Shown in pieces: positions 18,239 to 27,506 of a DNA stretch of 64,000 nt; the first letter of the stretch is position 1; each line of letters opens with the position of its first letter. The position numbers were made by a program, and so were the translations under genes. The DNA is from Parazoarcus communis SWub3 = DSM 12120 (GTDB lineage Bacteria; Pseudomonadota; Gammaproteobacteria; Burkholderiales; Rhodocyclaceae). The notes beneath the pieces were generated by a model that worked only from the letters and a program-made list of their open reading frames with translations, made no database searches and was not told the DNA's origin. The stretch covers positions 1 through 64,000 of the forward strand of contig NZ_QKOE01000002.1 of NCBI RefSeq assembly GCF_003226565.1, read 5' to 3'.

Positions 18239-20224
18239 ATGAACACCTATCTCGCCAGCGCCCCCCGTTTTGCCGACACTGCGCTGTTTCGATTCCTCCA
18301 GCACTACGGCCATGCCGACCTCGACGCATTGCAACTGTGCGCCCGCGAGGAACCCGGCCGCTTCTGGGCAGAGGTGGAAGACGCCCTGGGCCTGCGCTGG
18401 ACACGCCGCTACCGCCAGGTGTGCGACCTGTCTGCCGGGCCAGCCTGGCCGCGCTGGTTCGTCGACGGCGAACTCGACCTTCATGACAATCTTGTCGGCC
18501 GTACTGCCAGCACCCATCCACAACGCCCGGCGCTGATCTGGGAAGGCGACGACGGCAGCCATCGCGAGCTGAGCTATGCCGAACTCGATCATGCCGCACG
18601 ACGGCTGGCCACCGGACTGTCCCGCCTGGGTATCGGCGCAGGTGACCGCATCGCGATGTACCTGCCAATGGTCCCCGAAACTGCCGTCCTCTTCCTTGCC
18701 GCGGCACGCCTCGGCGCCATCGTGCTGCCACTGTTCTCCGGCTATGGCGCCGACGCCGTGGCCAGCCGGCTCGCCGACAGCGGCGCCCAGCTGCTGGTCT
18801 GTGCGGACGGCTTCATGCGCAGGGGGCGACAGGTCGACATGCTGGCGGAAGCCCGCCGCGCTGCCGCCATGACCGCCCCTCTCGCACATTTGCTCGTCGT
18901 GCCTCGCCTCGGGACGAACCTGACCCCACCCGATGTGTCGCACTGGACGGAATCGAGCTGGGCCGATCTGCTCGCAGACAGCGATCCGGCACCGGGCCCA
19001 GCCACTCACCCCGCCGACACGCCACTGCTGATCCTGTACACCTCCGGCACCACCGGGCGCCCAAAAGGGGTGGTGCACACCCATGCCGGCTTTCCCTTGA
19101 AAGCTGCGCAGGACATGCTGATGGCTTTTGACCTGAACCCCGCCGACCGCCTGCTGTGGATCACCGACATGGGCTGGATGATGGGTCCGTGGCTGGTCTT
19201 CGGCGGCCTGCTGCGCGGTGCCACGCTGGTGCTCTTCGAAGGCACCCCCGACTACCCGCATCCCCGGCGCATCTGGGAACTGGTCGCACACCACCGTCTC
19301 ACCCACCTCGGCCTGTCCCCCACCCTGGTACGCCTGCTGATGACAAGCGGCGACGCCGGTCTGCCCGAACCCGGACAGCTCGACAGCCTGCGCATCTTCG
19401 GCTCCACTGGCGAACCCTGGAACGACGATCCGTGGCACTGGCTGTTCGAGCAGGTGGGCGGGCAGCGCTGCCCGATCATCAACTACTCGGGCGGCACTGA
19501 AATAGGTGGCGGCATCCTCGCGTGCTTTGCCGGGCTGCCGCAGAAGCCCTGTGGTTTCACCGCACCTATCCCGGGCATGATTGCCGACGTGGTCGATGCT
19601 GCGGGCCATTCGCGCCATGCCGGCGGCCCTGCGGACGAGGTCGGCGAGCTCGTCCTGCGCGCACCGTGGCCCGGGATGCCACAGGGTTTCTGGCGTGACG
19701 ATGCGCGCTATCTCGACGCCTACTGGTCGCGATTTCCCGGTATCTGGGTGCATGGTGACTGGGCGCGGGTGGACGTCGACGGACACTGGTTCATCCAGGG
19801 ACGCAGCGACGACACACTGAAGATCGCCGGCAAGCGCGTTGGCCCCGCTGATTATGAATCCGCCCTGGTCACCCACCCCGCGGTAGCCGAAGCCGTCGCA
19901 ATCGGCGTACCCGATGAAGTGAAGGGAGAAGCCGCGCACTGCTTCGTCACCCTGGTCGCCCCCATTGGCCGGGGCAGCCGCCGCTGGCGCGAGCTCGAAA
20001 CCGACCTCATCGCCCACCTTGCAGCCCGCCTGGGCAAGGCACTTGCCCCCGCGCGGATCCATCAGGTCAGCACACTGCCGCGCACACGCAACGGCAAGAT
20101 CCTGCGCCGCATGGTCAAGGCGATCTGGCTTGATCAGGCCCTTGGCGATACGGCCGCACTGGAGAACCCCGAGGCTCTCGACGCCCTGCGTCAATGCCGC
20201 GAGACGCTCGAGGCCGATGCCTGA
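18239..20224 (+). CDS. AMP-forming acyl-CoA ligase, probably acetoacetyl-CoA synthetase
   Basis: This is a 661-residue adenylate-forming enzyme of the acetyl-/acetoacetyl-CoA synthetase size class. It has the phosphate-binding motif LYTSGTTGRPKGVVHTH, the YSGGTEIGGG segment, the hinge DDTLKIAGKRVGP and the catalytic lysine in RTRNGKILRR. Placement directly after acetone carboxylase makes acetoacetate the likely substrate, giving acetoacetyl-CoA for thiolysis; similar gene sets are known in acetone-degrading betaproteobacteria. The ATG at 18239 follows AAGGA by eight bases. Specificity is inferred from context; acetate or propionate cannot be excluded by sequence alone. Confidence 0.85.
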   Translation: MNTYLASAPRFADTALFRFLQHYGHADLDALQLCAREEPGRFWAEVEDALGLRWTRRYRQVCDLSAGPAWPRWFVDGELDLHDNLVGRTASTHPQRPALIWEGDDGSHRELSYAELDHAARRLATGLSRLGIGAGDRIAMYLPMVPETAVLFLAAARLGAIVLPLFSGYGADAVASRLADSGAQLLVCADGFMRRGRQVDMLAEARRAAAMTAPLAHLLVVPRLGTNLTPPDVSHWTESSWADLLADSDPAPGPATHPADTPLLILYTSGTTGRPKGVVHTHAGFPLKAAQDMLMAFDLNPADRLLWITDMGWMMGPWLVFGGLLRGATLVLFEGTPDYPHPRRIWELVAHHRLTHLGLSPTLVRLLMTSGDAGLPEPGQLDSLRIFGSTGEPWNDDPWHWLFEQVGGQRCPIINYSGGTEIGGGILACFAGLPQKPCGFTAPIPGMIADVVDAAGHSRHAGGPADEVGELVLRAPWPGMPQGFWRDDARYLDAYWSRFPGIWVHGDWARVDVDGHWFIQGRSDDTLKIAGKRVGPADYESALVTHPAVAEAVAIGVPDEVKGEAAHCFVTLVAPIGRGSRRWRELETDLIAHLAARLGKALAPARIHQVSTLPRTRNGKILRRMVKAIWLDQALGDTAALENPEALDALRQCRETLEADA

Positions 20225-20226
20225 AC

Positions 20227-20276
20227 CGTTCGGTTTCCGTACGCTGCTCAGACGCCGAACGTACGGAAACCGAACG
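20227..20276. repeat. 17-bp perfect inverted repeat after the CoA ligase gene
   Basis: CGTTCGGTTTCCGTACG (20227-20243) is the exact reverse complement of 20260-20276, with a 16-base loop. It starts two bases after the ligase stop. There is no T tract, so it may be a strong non-canonical terminator or a protein-binding site upstream of the regulator gene at 20510. Confidence 0.65.
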
Positions 20277-20509
20277 TCGCGCTGCACACCCAGGCTGGCC
20301 GACACACCTGACAGCGTCATTTGCGCCCCGGTGGCACAGGCAGGCATTTCCTTTGCTAAGCTAAAGAGGCCCGCAAACCGGTCGGCCCCTTGGCCGACCA
20401 CCACGGGCACACATCACGAATCCACCCACCATGCGCGACGGTACTGCCGATCGCATGCTGCCAGCAGAGCAGCCGGGCGCTGGAGTTCGCCAAGGAGGAG
20501 ATCAACGCA

Positions 20510-22519
20510 ATGACCGGTACATCCGATGGACAGCGCTTTTCCGAGCCTGGAAAAGACGCCGATGTCATGGCAGCCTGGGAGCGCTTTCTCAACGGCAGCG
20601 GGCAAGCGGGCGATGCCCTGCGCAGCCTGGTGGAAGGGTCCTGGCAACGCTGCCGGGATCACAACGTCGACCCGGACAAACGTAGTGCCCCACCGCCCCT
20701 GACCGAGTCCAGGCTCGAATCACTACGCAACACCCACGACGAACTGCTGCGGGCAAGCGCGCCGATCATGGCCTGCGCACGCGACTTCCTCGCCGAGACC
20801 GGTACCGTCATGGCGCTCGCCGACGTCAACTGCACCATCCTCAGCATGGAGGGCGACACCCGCACCCTGGGCGCCGCAGAGAACATCCACCTGCTGCCCG
20901 GGGTCGCCTGGAGCGAACGCATCTGCGGCACCAACGCCATCGGTACCGCGCTCGCGGTGGGCGAACCGGTGCAGATCCACTCCGCCGAGCACTACTGCGC
21001 GGGCATCAAGCGCTGGACCTGTTCGGCCATGGTCATACGTCATCCGATCGACGGTGAGACCCTCGGTGTCGTGGATGTCTCCGGGCTTTCGGAAACCTAC
21101 AACCGGCAAAGCCTCGCCCTTGTCGTCACCACCGCCAACCGGATCGAAAGCCGGCTGACGATGCGTGAAACCGAGCTGCGTCTGCGCCTGCTCGAAGCCG
21201 CCCTCCCCAACCTGTCCTCCACCACCGACAGCGTCGTGCTGTTCGACCGTCGCGGCTACCCGATCAAGGCCAATGGCAACGCACAGGCGGTGCTCGCCTC
21301 GCTCGGCGCCGATCTCGACCTCAGCCGGCCCCGTCGCATTCCGGCCCTTGCACTGGACAACAGCCTGACCCAGTTGCCGCCCTGGATGCGCGCAGAGTGG
21401 CTGGCCCCGGTTTCGGAGCGCGGCGAACGCATCGGCACGCTGCTCATCCTGCCGCTGCCCGCCCTCGTGCATCGCCGCAGCAAACCGGATCGCGAGGAGA
21501 TCGAACGCCCGCCGGGCGGCTTCGAACACATCATCACCGTGGACCCCGGGTTGAAAACCGTACTGAGAAAGGCCCGCCAGTTGGCAAGCTCTCGCGTACC
21601 GGTGCTGCTGCTCGGCGAAACCGGTGTCGGCAAGGAGGAATTCGCCCAGGGCATACACCGCGCCAGCCCGTTCTCCGCAGGCCCCTTCGTCCCACTCAAC
21701 TGTGGCGGCCTGTCACGAGAGCTGCTCGCCAGCGAACTCTTCGGCTATGTAGACGGCGCCTTCACTGGCGCCCGCCGCGGCGGTCTGATCGGCAAGATCG
21801 AAGCCGCCAATGGGGGAACCTTGTTCCTGGATGAAATCGGCGAGATGCCGATGGACCTTCAACCCCACCTGTTGCGCGTGCTCGAACACGGCGAGATCTA
21901 TCGCCTGGGCGAAAACGCGCCGCGCAAGACCGATTTCCGGCTGGTCGCCGCAACCAACCGCGACCTGCGCCAGGAGGTTGCGGCCGGCCGCTTCCGCATG
22001 GATCTCTACTACCGCGTCGCCGTCACCTCGATCCGCATCCCGGCACTGCGCGACCGGCAAGGCGACGTCGAACGGCTGGTACAGCATTTCCTTGCCCACT
22101 TTGCCGAACGCCATCGCAAGCCCTTGCCGGTCATCGATCACGCCGTACTCGAACGGCTCACAGCCTACACCTGGCCGGGCAACGTCCGGGAGCTGCGCAA
22201 TGTGGTGGAGAGCATGCTGCTGGTGTGCGAAGGCCCGCGCCTGAGCCTGGACTGCCTGCCGGCCGAACTGGAAGCCGATACCCCCACCACCCCCGATACC
22301 CATCCCGCGAGCGTGACCCCACTGCATGCCGTACAGCGCATCAGCGAAGTCGAGGCCGAGTTGATCCGCCGCACCATTGCGGCCACCGGCGGCAACCTGA
22401 CACTGACCGCGAGCAAGCTGGCCATTGCCAAGAGCACGCTCTACCAGAAACTCAGGGATTACGACCTGCACGACGAGGTCTCTGCCCAGCGCAGCCTGAA
22501 ACTGAGCGGCCAGCGTTGA
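20510..22519 (+). CDS. AcoR-type sigma-54-dependent activator of the acetone operon
   Basis: This is a 669-residue enhancer-binding protein. The N-terminus carries a GAF-type sensor region (about 80-220) as in AcoR and acetone regulators. The AAA+ domain has Walker A GETGVGKEEFAQ (about 368), GAFTGARRGG (about 416, the sigma-54 contact loop) and Walker B GGTLFLDEIGEMP. A Fis-type helix-turn-helix closes the protein (LTLTASKLAIAKSTLYQKL). The ATG at 20510 follows AAGGAGGA. It lies downstream of the acx genes in the same direction and should act at the sigma-54 promoter at 12927. The effector is probably acetone or a metabolite, by analogy only. Confidence 0.92.
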   Translation: MTGTSDGQRFSEPGKDADVMAAWERFLNGSGQAGDALRSLVEGSWQRCRDHNVDPDKRSAPPPLTESRLESLRNTHDELLRASAPIMACARDFLAETGTVMALADVNCTILSMEGDTRTLGAAENIHLLPGVAWSERICGTNAIGTALAVGEPVQIHSAEHYCAGIKRWTCSAMVIRHPIDGETLGVVDVSGLSETYNRQSLALVVTTANRIESRLTMRETELRLRLLEAALPNLSSTTDSVVLFDRRGYPIKANGNAQAVLASLGADLDLSRPRRIPALALDNSLTQLPPWMRAEWLAPVSERGERIGTLLILPLPALVHRRSKPDREEIERPPGGFEHIITVDPGLKTVLRKARQLASSRVPVLLLGETGVGKEEFAQGIHRASPFSAGPFVPLNCGGLSRELLASELFGYVDGAFTGARRGGLIGKIEAANGGTLFLDEIGEMPMDLQPHLLRVLEHGEIYRLGENAPRKTDFRLVAATNRDLRQEVAAGRFRMDLYYRVAVTSIRIPALRDRQGDVERLVQHFLAHFAERHRKPLPVIDHAVLERLTAYTWPGNVRELRNVVESMLLVCEGPRLSLDCLPAELEADTPTTPDTHPASVTPLHAVQRISEVEAELIRRTIAATGGNLTLTASKLAIAKSTLYQKLRDYDLHDEVSAQRSLKLSGQR

Positions 22520-22586
22520 TCGCCCCCTTAACCTTCGGTCATCTCCGGTCTAGACTGAGAACATTCCTGCGCCACCGGAGCCCGCC

Positions 22587-23426
22587 TTGAAGATCGATCT
22601 TGCCGCATTCCGCCTCAACGCGCTCAGCACCCTGACGGCCAACGACAGCAAGGGCAGCAGCAATACCGACTTCCTCAGCGCCCTGCTCAACGCCAGAATG
22701 GGAAACCTGCCCGACGCCGCTGGCGCGACCGGCGCCATCTCGCTGCTGGGCGATACCGGATCGCAGATGCAGTCGGTACTGTCCCAGCTGGAGGCCAGCA
22801 ACGCCGCCTTCCTGCGCCGTTACAACGCGCGGGTGGATGCAATCGGTGACGAGGCGCAGGTTCTCACCCGGCTGCGCGAACGTGTCGCCGAACTCGGTAC
22901 TGCCAGTCAGGAGCTGAGTGGCCTGCGTGTCGACAGTGCGGATACCGACATCAAGGCCGCCTTGCAGGACTTCATCGCCCGCTACAACGCGTGGGACAGC
23001 GAGTTCGACCCCTACTTTGAGGACGGTGCCCTGCTGGACGACGTGCAGGCTGGCGAGACCGCCCGCTTCTCGCTGCGCCGTGAAGTCGGCTCGATCTTCC
23101 ACGGGGCCGGCAATGGCGGTTTCGACCGCGGCCTGACGGCGATGGGCGTCAGCTTCGGCAGTGACGGGCAACTGCGCTTTGACGAGGCCAGCTTCGACGC
23201 CGCGCTGGGCAGTGACCGCGCGGCAGCAGTACAGACCTTGAGCAATGTCGCACGCGCCTTTGGCGATGCGGCCGAAATGCTCTCGGCCGACGGCCATCTG
23301 CTTGCGCGCCGCATCGACAACGCCCAGCGCGCCGTCGACTGGGCGGCAGACAATCGTGACGACCTGAATGCAGAATTCGGCCCGGGCGCGGTTGCCGCGC
23401 GCCTGCGTCGCGCCGGATATTCCTGA
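22587..23426 (+). CDS. Orphan protein resembling the C-terminal part of FliD (flagellar cap)
   Basis: This is a 279-residue protein with a TTG start at 22587, preceded by GGAG at six bases. The region from about residue 120 follows the FliD C-terminal pattern: FIARYNAWDSEF, then GFDRGLTAMGVSFGSDGQLRFDEASFDAAL and a helical tail (LLARRIDNAQRAVDW). Full FliD proteins are longer and sit in flagellar clusters. Here the N-terminal half is unlike FliD and no flagellar gene is nearby. It may be a conserved lineage protein with a secretion or cap-like role. The similarity is by pattern, so the assignment is tentative. Confidence 0.6.
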   Translation: MKIDLAAFRLNALSTLTANDSKGSSNTDFLSALLNARMGNLPDAAGATGAISLLGDTGSQMQSVLSQLEASNAAFLRRYNARVDAIGDEAQVLTRLRERVAELGTASQELSGLRVDSADTDIKAALQDFIARYNAWDSEFDPYFEDGALLDDVQAGETARFSLRREVGSIFHGAGNGGFDRGLTAMGVSFGSDGQLRFDEASFDAALGSDRAAAVQTLSNVARAFGDAAEMLSADGHLLARRIDNAQRAVDWAADNRDDLNAEFGPGAVAARLRRAGYS

Positions 23427-23657
23427 AGCAGCGGTAGCGGGCCCATAGCGCCCGGCTTCAGACGCCGCTTCCGGCAAACCCGGCAGGGCGCACGCATCAC
23501 GCGCCGCTCCCGCCGGCTTTCGACCCGACGACCTCAACGAAGGCACGGAAAGTGCCGTCCGTCGGCTTTCGATGCATCGGCAGGCAGCCAACGGCGGTCT
23601 GTGGGATTACACTTCGCGCTCGACAAATCGGGCACCACGCCCCCAAGGAGAGAGACG

Positions 23658-24857
23658 ATGAAGCTCGGCACCCCCCTGTCCCCCAGCGCACTGCGCGTCA
23701 TGCTGCTCGGTGCCGGCGAACTCGGCAAGGAGGTCGTCATCGCCCTGCAACGCCTGGGCGTGGAAGTCATTGCCGTCGACCGCTACGCCAATGCCCCCGG
23801 CCACCAGGTTGCCCATCGTGCCCACGTCATCCCGATGACCGACGGTACCGCGCTGCGGGCGCTGGTCGAGGCCGAGCGCCCGCACCTGATCGTGCCCGAG
23901 ATCGAGGCCATCGCCACCGACATGCTGGCCGAAATCGAAGCGGCCGGTCTGGCCGAGGTCATCCCCACCGCGCGTACCACCCAGCTGACGATGAACCGCG
24001 AAGGCATCCGCCGCCTGGCCGCAGAAGAACTCGGCCTGCCGACCTCGCCTTACTGCTTTGCCAGTTCGCTGGAAGAACTGCAGGCCGCGATCGACGGCGG
24101 CATCGGCTACCCCTGCATCGTCAAACCGGTGATGTCGTCCTCCGGTAAGGGCCAGTCCACCCTGCGCGGTCCGGACGACGTCCGCAAGGCCTGGGACTAT
24201 GCGGCGGCAGGCGGCCGGGTGAACCAGGGCCGCGTCATCGTCGAAGGCTTTGTCGACTTCGAATTCGAGATCACCCTGCTCACCGTCCGCGCCTGCGACG
24301 CCAGCGGCGCCGTTCAGACCTACTTCTGCGAGCCGATCGGCCACCTGCAGGTGTCGGGCGACTATGTCGAATCCTGGCAGCCGCAAGCAATGCGCCCGGC
24401 AGCCCTGAAGCGCGCGCAGGAGATTGCCGCTGCGGTCACCGGCAATCTGGGCGGACGCGGCGTGTTTGGCGTCGAACTGTTCGTGCGGGGCGACGAAGTC
24501 TGGTTCTCCGAAGTCAGCCCGCGCCCGCACGACACCGGCCTGGTCACACTGTGCACCCAGCGCCTGTCCGAGTTCGAACTCCATGCCCGCGCCATTCTCG
24601 GCCTGCCGGTGGATGTCGCCTTGCGCGAGCCCGGCGCCTCGGCGGTGATCTATGGCGGCATGGACGAAACCGGCATCGCTTTCGAAGGCGTAGCCGACGC
24701 ACTGACCGTACCGCGCAGCGATCTGCGCCTGTTCGGCAAACCCGAATCCTTCCTGAAGCGCCGCATGGGCGTCGCCGTGGCCAATGGCACGAGTGTCGAC
24801 GAAGCACGCGATCGGGCCCGCCTGGCGGCAAGCAAGGTGCGCCCGGTGAAGGACTGA
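23658..24857 (+). CDS. purT: Formate-dependent phosphoribosylglycinamide formyltransferase
   Basis: This 399-residue ATP-grasp enzyme of purine synthesis uses formate and ATP to make formyl-GAR, an alternative to PurN. The nucleotide-binding start [12 protein letters not shown], the [17 protein letters not shown] segment, [12 protein letters not shown] in the ATP-grasp core and [10 protein letters not shown] near the metal site are characteristic. The ATG at 23658 follows AAGGAGAG. It stands alone, with gaps of over 140 bases on both sides. Confidence 0.95.
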   Translation: MKLGTPLSPSALRVMLLGAGELGKEVVIALQRLGVEVIAVDRYANAPGHQVAHRAHVIPMTDGTALRALVEAERPHLIVPEIEAIATDMLAEIEAAGLAEVIPTARTTQLTMNREGIRRLAAEELGLPTSPYCFASSLEELQAAIDGGIGYPCIVKPVMSSSGKGQSTLRGPDDVRKAWDYAAAGGRVNQGRVIVEGFVDFEFEITLLTVRACDASGAVQTYFCEPIGHLQVSGDYVESWQPQAMRPAALKRAQEIAAAVTGNLGGRGVFGVELFVRGDEVWFSEVSPRPHDTGLVTLCTQRLSEFELHARAILGLPVDVALREPGASAVIYGGMDETGIAFEGVADALTVPRSDLRLFGKPESFLKRRMGVAVANGTSVDEARDRARLAASKVRPVKD

Positions 24858-25003
24858 TACGGACGTCGTATGCGGTGGCATCGTCGGCCGACCCGCCGAG
24901 CGGTGCCAAAAGCCGCGATGCAAGCACTCATAAACCCTTGCTGGAGCATTGCTTTTCAATCAGACGAAAGTTAACCTGATCAGCATTACGATTTCACCCG
25001 TCA

Positions 25004-26020
25004 ATGGGCAAGGTCATGCCGTCCGAGCAGGAGTTGCTTGAGATCATCGATATACAGACCGAGATTGCGAAGCTGGGCCGCAATCTCGGTGACGTCATGA
25101 AGCGGGTCACCGAACGGACGCTCAGCCTGGTTCGCGCCGACGGCGTGGCCATCGAACTGGCCGAAGGCGACGACATGGTCTACCGGGCAACCGCCGGCAT
25201 GGCCAATGGCCATCTCGGCATCCGCCTCAAGCGCGACGCCAGCCTGTCGGGGCTGTGCACTCAAACCGGCCAGATCCTGCGCTGCGACGACGCCGAAACC
25301 GACCCGCGCGCTGATCGTGAGGCCTGCCGCAAGGTAGGTATCCGGTCCATGATCGTCATGCCCTTGCAACACAACGAATCGACCGTCGGCGTGCTGAAAG
25401 CCATGGCGGCAGCGCCTGCACACTTTACCGACCACGACGTCGAACTGCTCAAGCTGCTGTCCAGTCTGGTGGCGGCCGCCATGTACCATGCCACGCACGA
25501 CGACAACAGCGATCTGGTGTACAAGGCGACCCACGACGACCTGACGGGCCTGGCCAACCGGTCGCTGTTCATGGACCGGCTGCGCAGCAGCCTGATCCAC
25601 CTGCCTCAACAATCGCGCGGGGTGGGCGTACTGATGATCGACATGGACGGTCTCAAGGAGATCAACGACACCTGCGGCCACCGTGCCGGCGACGCGGTCA
25701 TCCGCGAATTTGCCACCCGTACCAAGAGCTGTGCCCGCAGTTCCGACACCGTCGCCCGCCTGGGTGGTGACGAGTTCGCCATCATCCTGAATCCGGTCGA
25801 CCTGCCGGATGGTGTTGGCGCGGCGATCAAGCGCATCCAGTCAGCGCTGGAAGCCCCCTTTCTGTTTGAAGACCGCAGCTACCAGCTTTACGCCAGCATT
25901 GGTGCCGCCCGTTTTCCGGACGACGGTCACGCGATCGACACCCTGCTCGAACTGGCCGATCAGCGTATGTACGCGATCAAGCGCCAACGCAAGGGGCAAC
26001 AAGGGTCGCGACTGCACTGA
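25004..26020 (+). CDS. GAF-GGDEF diguanylate cyclase
   Basis: This 338-residue cytoplasmic protein has a GAF domain (about 18-165) and a GGDEF domain (about 175-330). The active site reads RLGGDEFAI, and a product-inhibition I-site RxxD (RSSD) lies five residues before it, so it should be an active, feedback-regulated c-di-GMP synthase. The signature DMDGLKEINDTCGH is intact. No EAL domain is present. The first ATG has no clear ribosome site; M5 at 25016 is an alternative. The GAF ligand is unknown. Confidence 0.9.
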   Translation: MGKVMPSEQELLEIIDIQTEIAKLGRNLGDVMKRVTERTLSLVRADGVAIELAEGDDMVYRATAGMANGHLGIRLKRDASLSGLCTQTGQILRCDDAETDPRADREACRKVGIRSMIVMPLQHNESTVGVLKAMAAAPAHFTDHDVELLKLLSSLVAAAMYHATHDDNSDLVYKATHDDLTGLANRSLFMDRLRSSLIHLPQQSRGVGVLMIDMDGLKEINDTCGHRAGDAVIREFATRTKSCARSSDTVARLGGDEFAIILNPVDLPDGVGAAIKRIQSALEAPFLFEDRSYQLYASIGAARFPDDGHAIDTLLELADQRMYAIKRQRKGQQGSRLH

Positions 26021-26082
26021 CCCCCGTGACCCCGTCAAAACTCACATTGCCCTGATTGCGTCGACGATCTGGCAAAGCCGGC

Positions 26083-27006
26083 TCAGGCTTCGGCGCACAC
26101 CCTAAGCATCGCCAGCCTTGCCGCAGCCAGATCCCACCCACCCCAACCGCAGCTCTTGAACAGCACCGGCCCCGCCGGACGCGGACGCGACTCCCGCACG
26201 ATCTCAGCCAAGGAGGGCAGGGCGGTGATGTCGACGCCGGCCTGCAGCAGGTCGCCCGCCTCATGTTCGGCATCACGGGTATCCACCACCACCGTGCCGC
26301 AAGCCATCAAGTCACGGCACATTGCCGGCCCCAGTTCCACCATGCTTGGGGTAAAGGCGCCCACTGCGGCAATGAAGGCATCCTCACGCGGGCGGGCATC
26401 CAATACCACGCCACTGGCCGGCGTGGCGGTGACGACCAACGGGCAGTCCGGCAAGGCCGCCGCCGCGTTGTCCACCACCCGGGCCTGAGCACCCAGCGTA
26501 CGGACATGCGCCGCAAGCGCCTCGGCGCTCGCCGGGCTGCGTGAGCAGATCCACACCTCCCGAACTCCCAGGCCGGCAACAAAGGCCTCCACATGCGCGC
26601 GCCCCTGAACACCCGCCCCCAGCACCAGCAAGGGACCACGGGTGTTCGGAGCCAGTCGCTGCGCCGCCAGCAGGGACACCGCAGCAGTTCGGTGAGCGGT
26701 GACGGTGGGGCCATCCAGCACCAGCCGGCGCGTACCGGTTGCGATATCGAACACCACCACATCGCCCTGTATCGTCGGCCTGCCGGTTCCCGCGTTGGCG
26801 GGGGTGAAGGTGATCAACTTGGTCATGGCCACCGTGGCATCGTTGGCCGGCATCACGAACAGGCTGGCACCACCGGGCAAGGGCTGCACCAGGCGCGGCG
26901 GCACAGTGACTGCGCTGTCGGTGAGCGAGGCGGCCAGTTCATCGGCCAAGGCGGGGTAGGGCAGGCAGGCGGCAGTCGCCGCAGCGGACAGCAAAATGTC
27001 GGACAT
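26083..27006 (-). CDS. Ornithine cyclodeaminase/mu-crystallin family reductase
   Basis: This is a 307-residue NAD(P)-dependent protein. Family motifs are TVPPRLVQPLPGGASLFVMPA near residue 34, KLITFTP, the Rossmann loop LLVLGAGVQGRAHVEAF (about 125-142) and GAFTPSMVEL. The overall style is closer to delta-1-pyrroline-2-carboxylate/piperideine-2-carboxylate reductases than to ornithine cyclodeaminase itself, so a role in proline, hydroxyproline or lysine-derived imine reduction is likely. It converges on the diguanylate cyclase gene and has no operon partner. Confidence 0.8.
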   Translation of the reverse strand: MSDILLSAAATAACLPYPALADELAASLTDSAVTVPPRLVQPLPGGASLFVMPANDATVAMTKLITFTPANAGTGRPTIQGDVVVFDIATGTRRLVLDGPTVTAHRTAAVSLLAAQRLAPNTRGPLLVLGAGVQGRAHVEAFVAGLGVREVWICSRSPASAEALAAHVRTLGAQARVVDNAAAALPDCPLVVTATPASGVVLDARPREDAFIAAVGAFTPSMVELGPAMCRDLMACGTVVVDTRDAEHEAGDLLQAGVDITALPSLAEIVRESRPRPAGPVLFKSCGWGGWDLAAARLAMLRVCAEA

Positions 27007-27280
27007 GGCTCGGTCGGGTCATGGTGCGGGACAGCATCTTACCGCTAGCAGAACCGGTCGGCCTTGCATCTGGCGTCGGGCACCGCCACTGCTTCAGCGT
27101 CGCACAGGCATACCGGCGGCAACATCCCCGGCTTCGGACAAGACTGCAAACCATGACGTACGCAATCTCGTGTTGCGCATTGCAAAAACCCGTATCGCAT
27201 TAAATTATCCCCCGAATACACCGATGAAACCTCAATCATTCATAAAACTTATGGTTTCATAGAAACATTCGAATGCGGTA
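27007..27280. other. Gene-free region upstream of the small RNA candidate
   Basis: I see no gene here. It holds an inverted repeat ATGAAACC (27223-27230) and GGTTTCAT (27253-27260), plus a CATTCGAATG palindrome at 27266-27275, in a locally AT-rich stretch. These lie just upstream of the predicted promoter at 27281 and may be regulator sites for it. Confidence 0.4.
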
Positions 27281-27310
27281 TTGTTGCGACGCACAAGGTG
27301 TTCGTATAGT
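27281..27310 (+). promoter_or_regulatory. Predicted promoter of the small RNA candidate
   Basis: TTGTTG (27281-27286) and TATAGT (27305-27310) are separated by 18 bases; the -10 differs from TATAAT by one base. Transcription would start near 27317. No protein gene follows before the terminator. Confidence 0.5.
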
Positions 27311-27316
27311 ATTTGA

Positions 27317-27390
27317 ACCGTCTCCTCCACCCTCCTCCTTTGGTGTGGATTTAGGCCCGAACACTCAAGTGATCGGGCCTTTTCTTTTTT
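27317..27390 (+). ncRNA. Candidate small RNA with anti-Shine-Dalgarno loop
   Basis: Between a promoter-like element and an intrinsic terminator lies about 74 bases with no coding capacity. The first hairpin (27326-27349, seven pairs with one bulged U) exposes the loop UCCUCCUUU. This copies the anti-Shine-Dalgarno tail of 16S rRNA and would pair with ribosome binding sites. The second hairpin is the terminator. This two-hairpin layout with a CCUCC loop is known for several proteobacterial trans-acting small RNAs. A similar layout occurs near 46,440. The start point and expression are inferred. Confidence 0.6.
27353..27390 (+). terminator. Intrinsic terminator of the small RNA candidate
   Basis: AGGCCCGA and TCGGGCCT arms with a 12-base loop are followed by TTTTCTTTTTT. 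It points in the plus direction, while both neighbouring protein genes (ending at 27507 and starting at 27006) are on the minus strand. It therefore implies a plus-strand transcript of its own. Confidence 0.88.
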
Positions 27391-27506
27391 GCAGTCCTGT
27401 TTCCGCTGATGGTCAGTCACCAAGCCATCACAAGTGTCACTGCCCAGCGGTTCAATGGCAAAACAGGCCAGATCTTTCGACCTGACCCGCCCCTGGGTGT
27501 CATCGA

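Noticed and set aside
18197-20410. A 737-codon minus-strand frame opposite the CoA ligase
   Set aside because: The plus-strand ligase has clear adenylation motifs; the opposite frame has none.
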